This document shows, one piece after another, positions 18,515 to 27,020 of a stretch of 64,000 nt of DNA (the first letter of the stretch is position 1; the number at the start of each line of letters is the position of its first letter). The notes under the pieces are model-generated. The model was not told the origin of the DNA. It worked only from the letters and a program-made list of their open reading frames with translations, and did not search any database. The DNA comes from JAJRQY01 sp965224435 (lineage in GTDB: Bacteria > Actinomycetota > Acidimicrobiia > Acidimicrobiales > SZUA-35). The translations under genes and the position numbers were made by a program. The stretch covers positions 992,001 through 1,056,000 of the forward strand of contig OZ245048.1 in assembly GCA_965224435.1 (NCBI GenBank). Reading direction: 5' to 3'.

Positions 18515-18543
18515 TTGCTCGAACAGGTGTTCGCAATTACACT
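18515..18543 (+). promoter_or_regulatory. LexA-controlled distal recA promoter
   Basis: A -35 element TTGCTC (18515-18520) and a -10 element TACACT (18538-18543) are 17 bases apart, and the perfect SOS box CGAACAGGTGTTCG (18520-18533) sits between them. LexA bound here would block polymerase. This is the standard Gram-positive/actinobacterial LexA box (GAAC-N4-GTTC). Confidence 0.85.
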
Positions 18544-18639
18544 CCTGTGAGTTGCCGGATCCTCACCATCCAATGGATCGTCTGATGAGTCCTCTGATGA
18601 GTCAGAAGACGACCTAGATGATGGGCCCACAACAGTCAC

Positions 18640-18661
18640 TGTCACACCCCGTCCTTAGTGT
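18640..18661 (+). promoter_or_regulatory. Proximal recA promoter of the LexA-independent (PafBC/RecA-NDp) type
   Basis: TGTCACAC (18640-18647), exactly 8 bases, then TAGTGT (18656-18661). The mycobacterial LexA-independent damage promoter has the form TGTCRGTG-N8-TANNNT. The spacing and the -10 match exactly; the upstream element matches in the TGTC core only. The assignment is inference from this pattern. Confidence 0.6.
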
Positions 18662-18756
18662 CGGTTCCCACATCCCCCATTTGACGGATCACCACCCATG
18701 GCGGCCCGTCGTTACCAACCAGATCGTCGACAACGACGCAAGAAGAGGAGTCCTCA

Positions 18757-19827
18757 GTGGAGAAGAACAAGGCATTGGACATGGCCTTAAGCCAGATTGA
18801 GAAGCAGTTTGGCAAGGGAGCGGTCATGAAGATGGGCGACAAGTCGGGCATGGAGATCGAGACGATCTCCACCGGTGCCCTTGCCTTGGACATCGCCCTC
18901 GGCGTCGGTGGTCTACCCCGTGGTCGTGTGGTCGAGATCTTTGGCCCAGAGGCTTCCGGCAAGTCGACCATGGCGATGCATGTTGTGGCCGAGGCTCAGC
19001 GTAATGGTGGCTCGTGTGCTTACATCGACGCCGAGCATGCCATGGATCCAACCTATGCACGGGCCATCGGTGTTGATGTTGACGAATTGCTCATCTCTCA
19101 GCCAGATACTGGTGAGCAAGCACTGGAAATTTGCGACATTCTGGTTCGTTCTGGCTCGATGGACGTGATCGTGATCGACTCAGTCGCCGCCTTGACTCCT
19201 CGAGTCGAACTCGAAGGCGAGATGGGTGACGCTCATGTTGGTCTGCAGGCTCGCTTGATGTCTCAGGCCCTCCGCAAGCTGACAGCCAATATGAACAAGT
19301 CCGACACCATCGTGATCTTCATCAACCAGCTCCGCGAGAAAATTGGTGTCATGTTCGGCTCGCCCGAAACAACACCAGGAGGACGTGCTCTCAAGTTCTA
19401 TAGCTCGGTTCGTTTGGATATCCGACGGATTGAAGCTCTCAAGGATGGCGGTGAGATTGTTGGCAACCGCACCCGTATCAAGGTGGTCAAGAACAAGGTT
19501 GCGCCACCATTCCGCCAGGCCGAATTCGACATCATGTACGGCAAGGGAGTAAGTCGTGAGGCTTCCATTCTTGACATCTCTGTCGAGCAGAACATTGTCA
19601 AGAAATCAGGCGCTTGGTACACCTATGAGGGCGAGCAGATCGGCCAGGGCCGGGAGAACGTCAAGAAATTCCTCACGGCGAACCCGGATCTGATGATGGA
19701 AATTCAGGACAAGGTTCTCAAGGCGGTTGGCCTCATCGAGGACCCCTCAGCCGAAGTCGACACAGCCGAAGTCGATCTGACAGTGGTTGAGGACGCATCT
19801 CTGGATGAACCAATCACCTTGAAGTAG
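18757..19827 (+). CDS. recA: Recombinase RecA
   Basis: RecA of 356 residues: ATP-dependent strand exchange and coprotease for LexA self-cleavage. Walker A GPEASGKST (63-71), the VIVIDSVAALTPR Walker B region, the L2-loop region around FINQLREKIGVMFGSPETTPGG and an acidic C-terminal tail are present. No intein interrupts it. The GTG start is preceded by AGAGGAG at 18744-18750. The 5' leader from the distal promoter is about 200 bases. recX, which follows recA in many actinobacteria, is absent here. LexA, its SOS partner, is at 42 kb. Confidence 0.98.
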   Translation: MEKNKALDMALSQIEKQFGKGAVMKMGDKSGMEIETISTGALALDIALGVGGLPRGRVVEIFGPEASGKSTMAMHVVAEAQRNGGSCAYIDAEHAMDPTYARAIGVDVDELLISQPDTGEQALEICDILVRSGSMDVIVIDSVAALTPRVELEGEMGDAHVGLQARLMSQALRKLTANMNKSDTIVIFINQLREKIGVMFGSPETTPGGRALKFYSSVRLDIRRIEALKDGGEIVGNRTRIKVVKNKVAPPFRQAEFDIMYGKGVSREASILDISVEQNIVKKSGAWYTYEGEQIGQGRENVKKFLTANPDLMMEIQDKVLKAVGLIEDPSAEVDTAEVDLTVVEDASLDEPITLK

Positions 19828-19871
19828 CCGAGACTTAGCCAGAAGCGCTAAGAAGTGCAGTGCTCATCATC

Positions 19872-19877
19872 TAGTAT
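19872..19877 (+). promoter_or_regulatory. -10 element for leaderless HAD-VOC gene
   Basis: TAGTAT ends 7 bases before the ATG at 19885. A small hairpin (CTTAGC 19834-19839 / GCTAAG 19847-19852) between recA and this site may end the recA transcript. Confidence 0.5.
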
Positions 19878-19884
19878 CGACGCG

Positions 19885-20991
19885 ATGCTCAAAGCTGCGA
19901 TCTTCGATATGGATGGACTTCTGGTCGAGTCTGAGTCTCGGTGGCGACAAGCCGAGGAAGAGGCATGTGCCGAACTCGGCTTGTCCCTGACCACCGCCGA
20001 CTTCGACAAGACAATGGGTGTACGGATGCGAGAAGTAGCCGACCTGTGGTTCCAGTGGGAGCCATGGGTCGGACCGACTCCTGCCGAGGTCGCTCAACGG
20101 GTCACTGACCGGGTCATCGAGCTGAATCGCGATGCAGTCCCGCTACCCGGTGTACTGCAGGCCTTGGACCGGTTTGAGGAGGCCGGTCTTCGACTAGCCG
20201 TCTGCTCATCCTCTGATCTTCGGATGATCGAACTCATCTTGGAGACCTTGAAGATCCGCCACCGATTCGAAGTTGTGCACTCCGCTGAGAGTGACCTGTT
20301 CGGCAAGCCCCACCCCATGCCCTATCTGGAGACAGCGACCTTGTTGGGCCTTGATCCAGCCCACTGCGTGGCATTGGAAGACTCGGTTGCAGGCACGGTG
20401 TCAGCCAAGGCCGCAGGAATGCGAGTTGTCTCCGTTCCCGATGCCGGCGCGTGGGGAAGCGCCCAGTTCGGCGTTGCCGACGTGGTGCTGCAATCGTTGG
20501 AGCAGCTGGACACAAGTGTTCTGAAGGCTTTAGCTGATGGCATCCCGATGCCGACACTTTCTCGGCCACGATTCCACCTCGCCTTCAGGGTGAACGATCT
20601 CACCCAGGCCCGCTGGTTCTATGGTGAGGTCTTGGGTTGCCGTGAAGGACGCTCGGATACTCGCTGCGTCGACTTCGACTTCTGGGGCCATCAGATAGTG
20701 GCCCATCTCGTCGAAGCCCCCAATGACTCGGTCCCGACCAGCGATGTTGACGGGCATCAAGTTCCCGGCCAGCATTTTGGGCTGATCTTGCCCGCACCGG
20801 CATGGGTCGACCTGGTCGCTCAGCTCAAAGCAGCCAACGTCACCTTCATCATGGAACCGACGATTCGCTTTAAGGGTCAACCTGGTGAACAGCGAACCTG
20901 CTTTGTTTTGGACCCGTCGGGGAATGCACTGGAGCTCAAATCCGTTCTTGATGATCGATTGGTGTTTTGTGCCAATCAGACAACTAGCTAA
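19885..20991 (+). CDS. HAD-superfamily phosphatase fused to a VOC domain
   Basis: A 368-residue fusion. Residues 1-218 form a HAD-IA hydrolase of the beta-phosphoglucomutase/sugar-phosphatase type: motif I DMDGLLVES (8-16), motif II CSSS (107-110), Lys in GKPHP (about 141) and motif IV LEDSVAG (164-170). Residues 228-355 form a VOC domain starting FHLAFRVNDL, with likely metal ligands His231, His297 (GQHFG) and Glu350 (ALELK). Each half is usually a separate protein. The gene stands 11 bases before gnd, suggesting a role in sugar-phosphate housekeeping, but substrates of both halves are unknown. The ATG at 19885 is preferred over 19855 because it starts the HAD fold directly and has a -10 element in place. 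Confidence 0.85.
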   Translation: MLKAAIFDMDGLLVESESRWRQAEEEACAELGLSLTTADFDKTMGVRMREVADLWFQWEPWVGPTPAEVAQRVTDRVIELNRDAVPLPGVLQALDRFEEAGLRLAVCSSSDLRMIELILETLKIRHRFEVVHSAESDLFGKPHPMPYLETATLLGLDPAHCVALEDSVAGTVSAKAAGMRVVSVPDAGAWGSAQFGVADVVLQSLEQLDTSVLKALADGIPMPTLSRPRFHLAFRVNDLTQARWFYGEVLGCREGRSDTRCVDFDFWGHQIVAHLVEAPNDSVPTSDVDGHQVPGQHFGLILPAPAWVDLVAQLKAANVTFIMEPTIRFKGQPGEQRTCFVLDPSGNALELKSVLDDRLVFCANQTTS

Positions 20992-21002
20992 GGAGTATTG
21001 GC

Positions 21003-22025
21003 ATGCAGCTTGGAATGGTTGGCCTCGGCCGCATGGGAGCGAATCTGGTTCGCCGACTTCACCGTGCCGGTATTGACTGTGTGGTCTATGACCGGGACCC
21101 CGCCATCGGTGACGGACTGCAAGCCGAAGGAGTAGCAACAGCGGCTTCCTCCTTAGCTGACATGGCGAACAAGCTCGAGGCACCGAGGGCCGTGTGGGTC
21201 ATGGTCCCGGCCGCCTTCGCAGGCGCAGTTGTGATGGATACGGCCGAGAACCTCGATCCTGATGACATCGTGATCGACGGTGGCAACACTCACTACCCCT
21301 TAGACATTGAGCGGTTCGACGTCTTGTCGCGTCGGGGAATCCACTATCTGGACGTCGGCACCAGTGGCGGTGTCTTTGGCCTGGAACGAGGCTATTGCCT
21401 GATGATCGGTGGTGAGGTAGAGCCGGTCCAACGATTGGATCCAGTCTTTGCCGCCCTTGCTCCAGGCATTGAAGCAGCCGAACGGACTCGTGGGAGGCAG
21501 GGCGACGCGGCAACAGAAGAATCTGGCTACCTGCACTGCGGACCAGCTGGTGCCGGCCATTTCGTGAAGATGGTGCACAACGGAATTGAATACGCTGTGA
21601 TGCAGTCCTACGCCGAAGGGCTCGGATTGCTGGACAAGGCCAACGTCGGCAGCGCCGAGCGAGAACACGATGCGGAAACCGCTCCACTCGGTGATCCACG
21701 GCTCTTCCAGTATGACATTGATGTCGCCGCGGTCACCGAACTCTGGCGTCGGGGCAGCGTGGTTGGTTCTTGGTTGCTGGACCTCACCGCAGCTGCCCTC
21801 AACGAGGACCCAAACCTGGACTCCTTCCAGGGCCATGTCTCTGACTCAGGTGAGGGTCGCTGGACCGTACTGGCGGCAGTTGAATCGGGTGCCCCCGTAC
21901 CAGCAATTGCCGACGCTCTTTTCAGTCGCTTCTCATCCCGGGGCAACGCAGACTTCGGGAACAAGGTGCTGTCGGCCATGCGCTCGGAATTTGGAGGGCA
22001 CAAGGAGAAGGAAGCTGAGGAATGA
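21003..22025 (+). CDS. gnd: 6-phosphogluconate dehydrogenase (decarboxylating)
   Basis: Short-type 6PGDH (340 residues), converting 6-phosphogluconate to ribulose 5-phosphate with reduction of NAD(P)+. The Rossmann motif GMVGLGRMGANL opens the protein, followed by DVGTSGGVFGLERGY (substrate loop) and HFVKMVHNGIEYA with the catalytic Lys. AAGGAG lies just before the ATG. First gene of a tight operon gnd-zwf-glk-pgl; the 4-base overlap with zwf indicates translational coupling. Confidence 0.95.
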   Translation: MQLGMVGLGRMGANLVRRLHRAGIDCVVYDRDPAIGDGLQAEGVATAASSLADMANKLEAPRAVWVMVPAAFAGAVVMDTAENLDPDDIVIDGGNTHYPLDIERFDVLSRRGIHYLDVGTSGGVFGLERGYCLMIGGEVEPVQRLDPVFAALAPGIEAAERTRGRQGDAATEESGYLHCGPAGAGHFVKMVHNGIEYAVMQSYAEGLGLLDKANVGSAEREHDAETAPLGDPRLFQYDIDVAAVTELWRRGSVVGSWLLDLTAAALNEDPNLDSFQGHVSDSGEGRWTVLAAVESGAPVPAIADALFSRFSSRGNADFGNKVLSAMRSEFGGHKEKEAEE

Positions 22026-23374
22026 GCGCTTCGGACGCGGCGGACGTGTCGGACGCTCTGGTTCTCTTTGGAATCACCGGAGACCTCGCTCGCAAGAAGC
22101 TGTTCAGCGCGCTGTACAAGCTTGAAGCCGACGGACTCCTAGGATGCAGGATCATTGGAGTTGCCTCGTCCAAGTGGACAACCGATGAGTTGATCGGCAA
22201 TGCCAAGGAGGCTCTGGTTACCTCCGGCATGGAGATTGACGAACAAATTTTCCAGAGCCTGGCCAAGCGATTCTCCTACGTATCCGGTGACTACCGCGAG
22301 CCTGAGACCTTCCAACGGGTAGCGGCCAAGCTTGGTGATGCCAAGACGCCCGTCTGCTACCTCGCCATTCCCCCCTTCTTGTTCGAAACCGTGATCAACG
22401 GCTTGGCCAGTGCGGGGATCAACCATGGGCGGGTGGTGCTGGAGAAGCCCTTCGGTCGAGATCTTGAGTCCAGTCGTGAGCTTGATCGCTCCCTCCACCA
22501 GCACTTTCCCGAAGAGCGCATTTATCGCATCGACCACTTCTTAGGAAAGGAGCCAGTTCTCAACATCTTGGTCTTCCGATTTGCCAACGCCATCTTGGAA
22601 CCTCTCTGGAACCGCCACTACATCAGCAGCGTCACGGTCACCATGGCTGAGGACTTTGGTGTCGAAGGTCGAGGCAAGTTCTACGACGAAGTTGGCACCC
22701 TGCGCGACGTCGTGCAGAACCATCTTCTCCAGATCGTTGCCCTGCTGGCTATGGAACCGCCAGTCTCCGACGATTCCGACGCCATGAGTGACGAGGTCGT
22801 CAAGGTCCTCCGTTCGATGAAACCGCTGGACCCAGGCAAGGTCTGGCGTGGCCAGTACGACGGGTTCCTCGACGAACCTGGGGTAGCTGAACAGTCCGAT
22901 ACCGAGACCTTCATCTCGCTGGAATGTGAGATTGACTCCTGGCGCTGGGCCGGCGTGCCCTGGATCATTCGAACGGGCAAGGCCATGAGCGAGACCGTTA
23001 CTGAGGCCGTGATCGAGTTCACACGACCGCCACGACCGCTCTTCACTGACGCCAGCTGCGCGCCAGAACCGAATCGACTTCGGTTCGTGATGAAACCCAA
23101 TGACATCATCGAGTTTGAGATGCAAGCGAAGCAGCCGGGAAGCAAGCTGCTGAGCGAAACCGTGAGCTTGGAGGTTGATCACCGCGGCATGGAGTTTGGG
23201 CCCAGCCCCTATCACCGCCTCATCGGTGATGCGCTGGTTGGGGACCGCAAGCTCTTTGCCCGCTCAGACCAGGTTGATGCGGCTTGGCGTATCGTGCAGC
23301 CGGTGATCGATTCCCCCGTCCCGGTGCAGGCCTATCCCTATGGTGCTGAGCACCCGGAAGGCTTGGCTGAGTGA
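22022..23374 (+). CDS. zwf: Glucose-6-phosphate 1-dehydrogenase
   Basis: G6PDH of 450 residues, first enzyme of the oxidative pentose phosphate pathway and an NADPH source. The nucleotide-binding motif FGITGDLARKKLF is at residues 16-28 and the active-site signature RIDHFLGKE at about 171-179. KPFGRD (VLEKPFGRD) is also present. It overlaps gnd upstream and glk downstream by 4 bases each. Confidence 0.97.
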   Translation: MSASDAADVSDALVLFGITGDLARKKLFSALYKLEADGLLGCRIIGVASSKWTTDELIGNAKEALVTSGMEIDEQIFQSLAKRFSYVSGDYREPETFQRVAAKLGDAKTPVCYLAIPPFLFETVINGLASAGINHGRVVLEKPFGRDLESSRELDRSLHQHFPEERIYRIDHFLGKEPVLNILVFRFANAILEPLWNRHYISSVTVTMAEDFGVEGRGKFYDEVGTLRDVVQNHLLQIVALLAMEPPVSDDSDAMSDEVVKVLRSMKPLDPGKVWRGQYDGFLDEPGVAEQSDTETFISLECEIDSWRWAGVPWIIRTGKAMSETVTEAVIEFTRPPRPLFTDASCAPEPNRLRFVMKPNDIIEFEMQAKQPGSKLLSETVSLEVDHRGMEFGPSPYHRLIGDALVGDRKLFARSDQVDAAWRIVQPVIDSPVPVQAYPYGAEHPEGLAE

Positions 23375-24255
23375 AGGCTCCATCGGTAGTTGTAGACCTG
23401 GGTGGAACCCACCTGCGAGCCGCGCTGGTGTCTGCTGAAGGGGAGATCCTTCGCCGCAACCAAGAACGCACTCCTCAGGATGAGGTCCAGCCATCAACCC
23501 TGTTGGGGCTGATTGAATCTGTTGCAAGCGAAGCCGGAGCAAAGCAAGCTTCGATTGGGGTTCCCGGGGTTGTTGACTACGTCGAACAGAGTTTGCTCAC
23601 GGCACCAAACGTGCCCCAGAGTTGGATTCAGTACTTGAACTCAGACTGGCTTTCTGAACACTCTGGCCTTGCCGTCAGCATGGCCAATGATGCTGACCTT
23701 GCTGCAGTTGGCGAAGCAACATTTGGGGCGGGGAAGGATTGCCGTGACGTTGTGTACGTGACGATCTCGACCGGCATCGGAGCGGGTGTTGTGCTCAACG
23801 GAAAACTATTGGCTGGCCGCTTTTCTGGTGGAGAGATCGGTCACTCGGTTGTTGATCGAGTGCGGAGTTCCCAAGGTCAAGACGGCACAGTTGAGGGTCT
23901 GGGGTCAGGTACTGCCTTGAGTGCCGCCGCAGAGAAAGCTGGTCTCGATCCTGATGGAGCAGAACTGACCGAACTGGTTCGCAGCGGAGACCAGCAGGCC
24001 AAGAAGGTCTGGGATTCCACCCTCGGGGCTGCAGCCTTTGGCATCGTGAACTTGTGCTGGATTGTCACACCTCAATTGGTTGTAGTTGGTGGTGGCGTCG
24101 GCATGAATAGTGACCTGGTCTTGCCACTCGTGCGTCAGCATGTTGTCGAATATGGGCCGTCGGAGGTGCCCGTTGATGTAGTCGGAGCGGCTCTTGGTGA
24201 CGATGCAGCTCTCATTGGTGGAGCGGCTTGGTGGGAAGCCATCAGGCGATCCTGA
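23371..24255 (+). CDS. glk: ROK-family glucokinase
   Basis: ROK sugar kinase of 294 residues, expected to phosphorylate glucose to glucose 6-phosphate, the substrate of Zwf. The ATP-phosphate loop VVDLGGTHLRAA starts the protein; SMANDADLAAVGE carries the catalytic Asp, and STGIGAGVV with GGEIGHS forms the substrate site. The Cys-rich zinc motif of many ROK proteins (CxCGxxGC) is not present after GGEIGHS. The GTG start overlaps the zwf stop. Its place between zwf and pgl supports glucose as substrate. Confidence 0.87.
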   Translation: MKAPSVVVDLGGTHLRAALVSAEGEILRRNQERTPQDEVQPSTLLGLIESVASEAGAKQASIGVPGVVDYVEQSLLTAPNVPQSWIQYLNSDWLSEHSGLAVSMANDADLAAVGEATFGAGKDCRDVVYVTISTGIGAGVVLNGKLLAGRFSGGEIGHSVVDRVRSSQGQDGTVEGLGSGTALSAAAEKAGLDPDGAELTELVRSGDQQAKKVWDSTLGAAAFGIVNLCWIVTPQLVVVGGGVGMNSDLVLPLVRQHVVEYGPSEVPVDVVGAALGDDAALIGGAAWWEAIRRS

Positions 24256-24256
24256 G

Positions 24257-24997
24257 ATGCCCAAGTTGGAGCTTCCCAAGGATGTGGAGATTCAGTTGAA
24301 CAACAAGGCCACCGCGCATCGAGTGGCAGTCTTTGCGGCCAAGCAGTGGCCGGTACGCGCTGCTGGGCTCTTTGAGGATTCAATCAAGGCGGTGTTGTCT
24401 CGTCAAGACCAATGCGTGGTGGCATTGAGTGGCGGTAGAACGCCAGCTCCTGTTTTCGCCGAACTGGCAAAACGAAACCTTGCTTGGAGTCGGGTGACCA
24501 TGATCCAGGTTGATGAACGAGTGGCACCGATCGACTCGGGCGACCGGAATATCGTTGGGTTGCATGAGGCATTTTCTGATGTGCCAGTGAACTGGATCCC
24601 AATGCCGGTCGACGACGATGATCTTGTGGTCGCGGGAAGTCACTACGCTGAGATGCTGGCAGAGATTGCTGGCGATCCGCCAGCGTTGGATATTGTCCAC
24701 CTCGGTCTTGGTGGTGACGGACACACGGCGTCGCTTGTTCCTGGCGATCCGGTCTTGAGTGTTGTTCATCGAGACATTGCGATCACGGGCTTGTACCAGG
24801 GCACCCGACGAATGACGATGACGCGAGCAGTGCTGGAGCGTGCCGACCTGACGATCTGGCTGATAGCAGGTTCAGCCAAATCCGAAGCAGTGAAGAAGCT
24901 CCTCCGTAGCGATCAATCAATTCCGGCTGGGCAACTGGAGCTGATCGACTCGGTGGTTGTTCTAGATGACGCAGCCATCGCGGGAGCCATCGAATAG
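24257..24997 (+). CDS. pgl: 6-phosphogluconolactonase
   Basis: Pgl of 246 residues, hydrolysing 6-phosphogluconolactone between the Zwf and Gnd steps. Family marks are VALSGGRTP (substrate phosphate loop), QVDERVAP, and HLGLGGDGHTASLVPG. The ATG at 24257 lies one base after the glk stop and starts the family's usual N terminus; the longer frame from 24194 overlaps glk and is not needed. Confidence 0.94.
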   Translation: MPKLELPKDVEIQLNNKATAHRVAVFAAKQWPVRAAGLFEDSIKAVLSRQDQCVVALSGGRTPAPVFAELAKRNLAWSRVTMIQVDERVAPIDSGDRNIVGLHEAFSDVPVNWIPMPVDDDDLVVAGSHYAEMLAEIAGDPPALDIVHLGLGGDGHTASLVPGDPVLSVVHRDIAITGLYQGTRRMTMTRAVLERADLTIWLIAGSAKSEAVKKLLRSDQSIPAGQLELIDSVVVLDDAAIAGAIE

Positions 24998-25045
24998 GCT
25001 GAGCGTCGCTTGTCACGATGTGGCAAGCGAACAAAGGAACCACCT

Positions 25046-25555
25046 ATGAAGGTCATTGTTGCAACTGACGGCAGTCTCGATCCAGCAAAGGCAGCTCCGC
25101 TTGCCGCTTCCATTGCCGGGTCAGATGGTGAGGTTGTTGTTCTGACAGTGGTCGAGATCCCTCGCCAATTGCTGGATGCCATTCGTGTTGCCAGTGGCCT
25201 CGACTCGCCAGCCAATCTAGGTGGTGTCGAATATGGGGGTCAGGCTTCTGACCCGACACCAAAACCCGGCTGGATTGGTGACGATGCCATCATTGCTCGC
25301 TATGTCGAGGACCAGCGGGCCGAACGCACTCAGCCCATGGCTGATGCGATTGAGGCCCTCGGCGTTGCCAATGTGAAGACGATGTGTCGAGACTCCGAAA
25401 ACGTTGTCGATGAGATCTTGGCTGTTGCTCAGGATCAAGGCACCGAGATCCTGTGTATTGGTGTGCTTGGGCTTGGCCGGTTCGAAGGCCTTTTGGGATC
25501 GATCTCTACCAAGTTGGCTCGTCGGGCGCCCATCCCCGTCCTCCTGGTTCGCTAG
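25046..25555 (+). CDS. Universal stress protein (UspA family)
   Basis: A 169-residue UspA-fold protein: it begins MKVIVATDGSLD, where Asp is the usual nucleotide-site residue, and ends with the GVLGLGRFEGLLGSISTKLA segment followed by PIPVLLVR, which corresponds to the ATP-binding G-x2-G-x9-G-S motif. AAAGGAAC lies just upstream of the ATG. Its place at the end of the gnd-zwf-glk-pgl operon suggests coexpression. Role unknown beyond stress-related nucleotide binding. Confidence 0.85.
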   Translation: MKVIVATDGSLDPAKAAPLAASIAGSDGEVVVLTVVEIPRQLLDAIRVASGLDSPANLGGVEYGGQASDPTPKPGWIGDDAIIARYVEDQRAERTQPMADAIEALGVANVKTMCRDSENVVDEILAVAQDQGTEILCIGVLGLGRFEGLLGSISTKLARRAPIPVLLVR

Positions 25556-25586
25556 AACCCGTTGTCCGCCCGAGTCGCCAGGCCAA

Positions 25587-25592
25587 TAGCCT
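25587..25592 (+). promoter_or_regulatory. -10 element for leaderless miaB transcript
   Basis: TAGCCT ends 6 bases before the GTG at 25599, without a Shine-Dalgarno. Confidence 0.5.
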
Positions 25593-25598
25593 GGGCTG

Positions 25599-27011
25599 GT
25601 GACCAAGCGGTACTTGCTTCGCACCTATGGGTGCCAGATGAACGAACACGACTCAGAACGCATTGCTGGGTTGCTGGATTCCGACGGGTATGAGCCAACG
25701 GACAACGAAGCGGATGCCGACGTTGTCGTGCTCAATACCTGCTGTATTCGTGAGAATGCCGATAACAAGCTGTACGGGGCGCTCGGGAACCTGAAATCCC
25801 TGAAGGCCAACAAGCCCGACTTGCAAATTGTTGTTGGCGGCTGCCTGGCGCAGAAAGATCGCGACCTGATCCAACAAAGAGCTGGTCATGTTGATGTTGT
25901 CTTCGGCACCCACAATGTGCATCGAGCCACTGCTCTAATGGCCGAAGCCAGGGCCGGCGGCCCACTGTCGGAATTCTACGAAGAAGCTGCGTTGGACGAG
26001 GCCGAAGCATTCCCTTCCGCTTTGCCTGCTCGTCGAGAGACCGACTTCGCCGCCTGGTTGACAATCCAAATTGGCTGTGACAACTCGTGCGCCTTCTGCA
26101 TTGTCCCCTCTGTTCGCGGTCGAGAGATCAGCCGACCAGTAGTTGACATAGTCGAAGAGGCTCAGCGGCTTGCCAGTGAAGGTGTTGTTGAAATCACCCT
26201 GCTCGGCCAGAACGTCAATTCTTATGGTCGTGATCTAGCCATTGCCGCAAGGCAGTCCGGGCAAGACGTTCGACTGCGCCCAATGTTCGCCGATCTGCTT
26301 CGCCAGATTGGGACAATCGACGGGATTCGTCGTGTCCGCTATACCAGTCCGCATCCCAAGGACATGACTCCGGATGTGTATGAAGCGATGGCGCAGACTG
26401 AGGCCGTTGCCCCACACCTTCATTTTCCTCTCCAGTCTGGTTCGGATCGGATTCTGGCTCAGATGCATCGTGGCTACACCGGTGACCGTTACCTGGAGAA
26501 GCTGCGCCAAGCCCGCGACATTATTGGTGACGTCGCCATCACCACGGACATCATTGTCGGTTTTCCTGGTGAGACTGAGGAAGACTTCGTGCAAACGCTT
26601 GAGCTCGCGGCGGCTGCCGAATACGACAACGCTTACACCTTTGTGTTCTCTCCCCGTTCCGGTACCGAAGCGGCAGAGATGCAGGACCAGTTCTGCGATC
26701 CTGATGAAGTGAAGGATCGCTACGAGCGACTTCGCACGGTGATCCAACGCTCAGCCCTAGCGAGGTCGCAGGGTCGTGTCGGGTTGGTGGAAGAGGTCAT
26801 TGTGGAAGGTCCGTCGAAGAAGGACCCAGCGGTTCTGACCGGTCGAACTGCTCATAACAAGCTGATTCACTTCGCCTCGGAGCCGCTCCGGGTCGGGACC
26901 TTTGCCGACATTCTCGTGACCGAGGGTAGAACCCAGTATCTATTGGGGGAACTGGTGGGGGTTACCGATCGGGCCAGGCACCGGACCCGTATCCCCGTGA
27001 TTTCCTCCTGA
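25599..27011 (+). CDS. miaB: tRNA-2-methylthio-N6-dimethylallyladenosine synthase MiaB
   Basis: Radical-SAM methylthiotransferase of 470 residues acting on i6A37 in tRNA. The N terminus RTYGCQMNEHDSERI with GCQMN is diagnostic for MiaB, the cluster motif CDNSCAFC has Cys at 160, 164 and 167, and a TRAM domain ends the protein. It works after MiaA (33.8 kb), which makes i6A. The stop is 9 bases from the convergent Hsp70-FHA gene. Confidence 0.95.
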   Translation: MTKRYLLRTYGCQMNEHDSERIAGLLDSDGYEPTDNEADADVVVLNTCCIRENADNKLYGALGNLKSLKANKPDLQIVVGGCLAQKDRDLIQQRAGHVDVVFGTHNVHRATALMAEARAGGPLSEFYEEAALDEAEAFPSALPARRETDFAAWLTIQIGCDNSCAFCIVPSVRGREISRPVVDIVEEAQRLASEGVVEITLLGQNVNSYGRDLAIAARQSGQDVRLRPMFADLLRQIGTIDGIRRVRYTSPHPKDMTPDVYEAMAQTEAVAPHLHFPLQSGSDRILAQMHRGYTGDRYLEKLRQARDIIGDVAITTDIIVGFPGETEEDFVQTLELAAAAEYDNAYTFVFSPRSGTEAAEMQDQFCDPDEVKDRYERLRTVIQRSALARSQGRVGLVEEVIVEGPSKKDPAVLTGRTAHNKLIHFASEPLRVGTFADILVTEGRTQYLLGELVGVTDRARHRTRIPVISS

Positions 27012-27020
27012 TCTGATCAG

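Noticed and set aside
18581..18616. CTGATGAG twice, resembling the hammerhead ribozyme core, in the recA leader
   Set aside because: No GAAA core segment and no stem III with a cleavage site at the required positions; it is a simple direct repeat of TCTGATGAGTC.
18757..19827. RecA intein, as found in some mycobacteria
   Set aside because: The RecA reading frame is 356 residues and uninterrupted.
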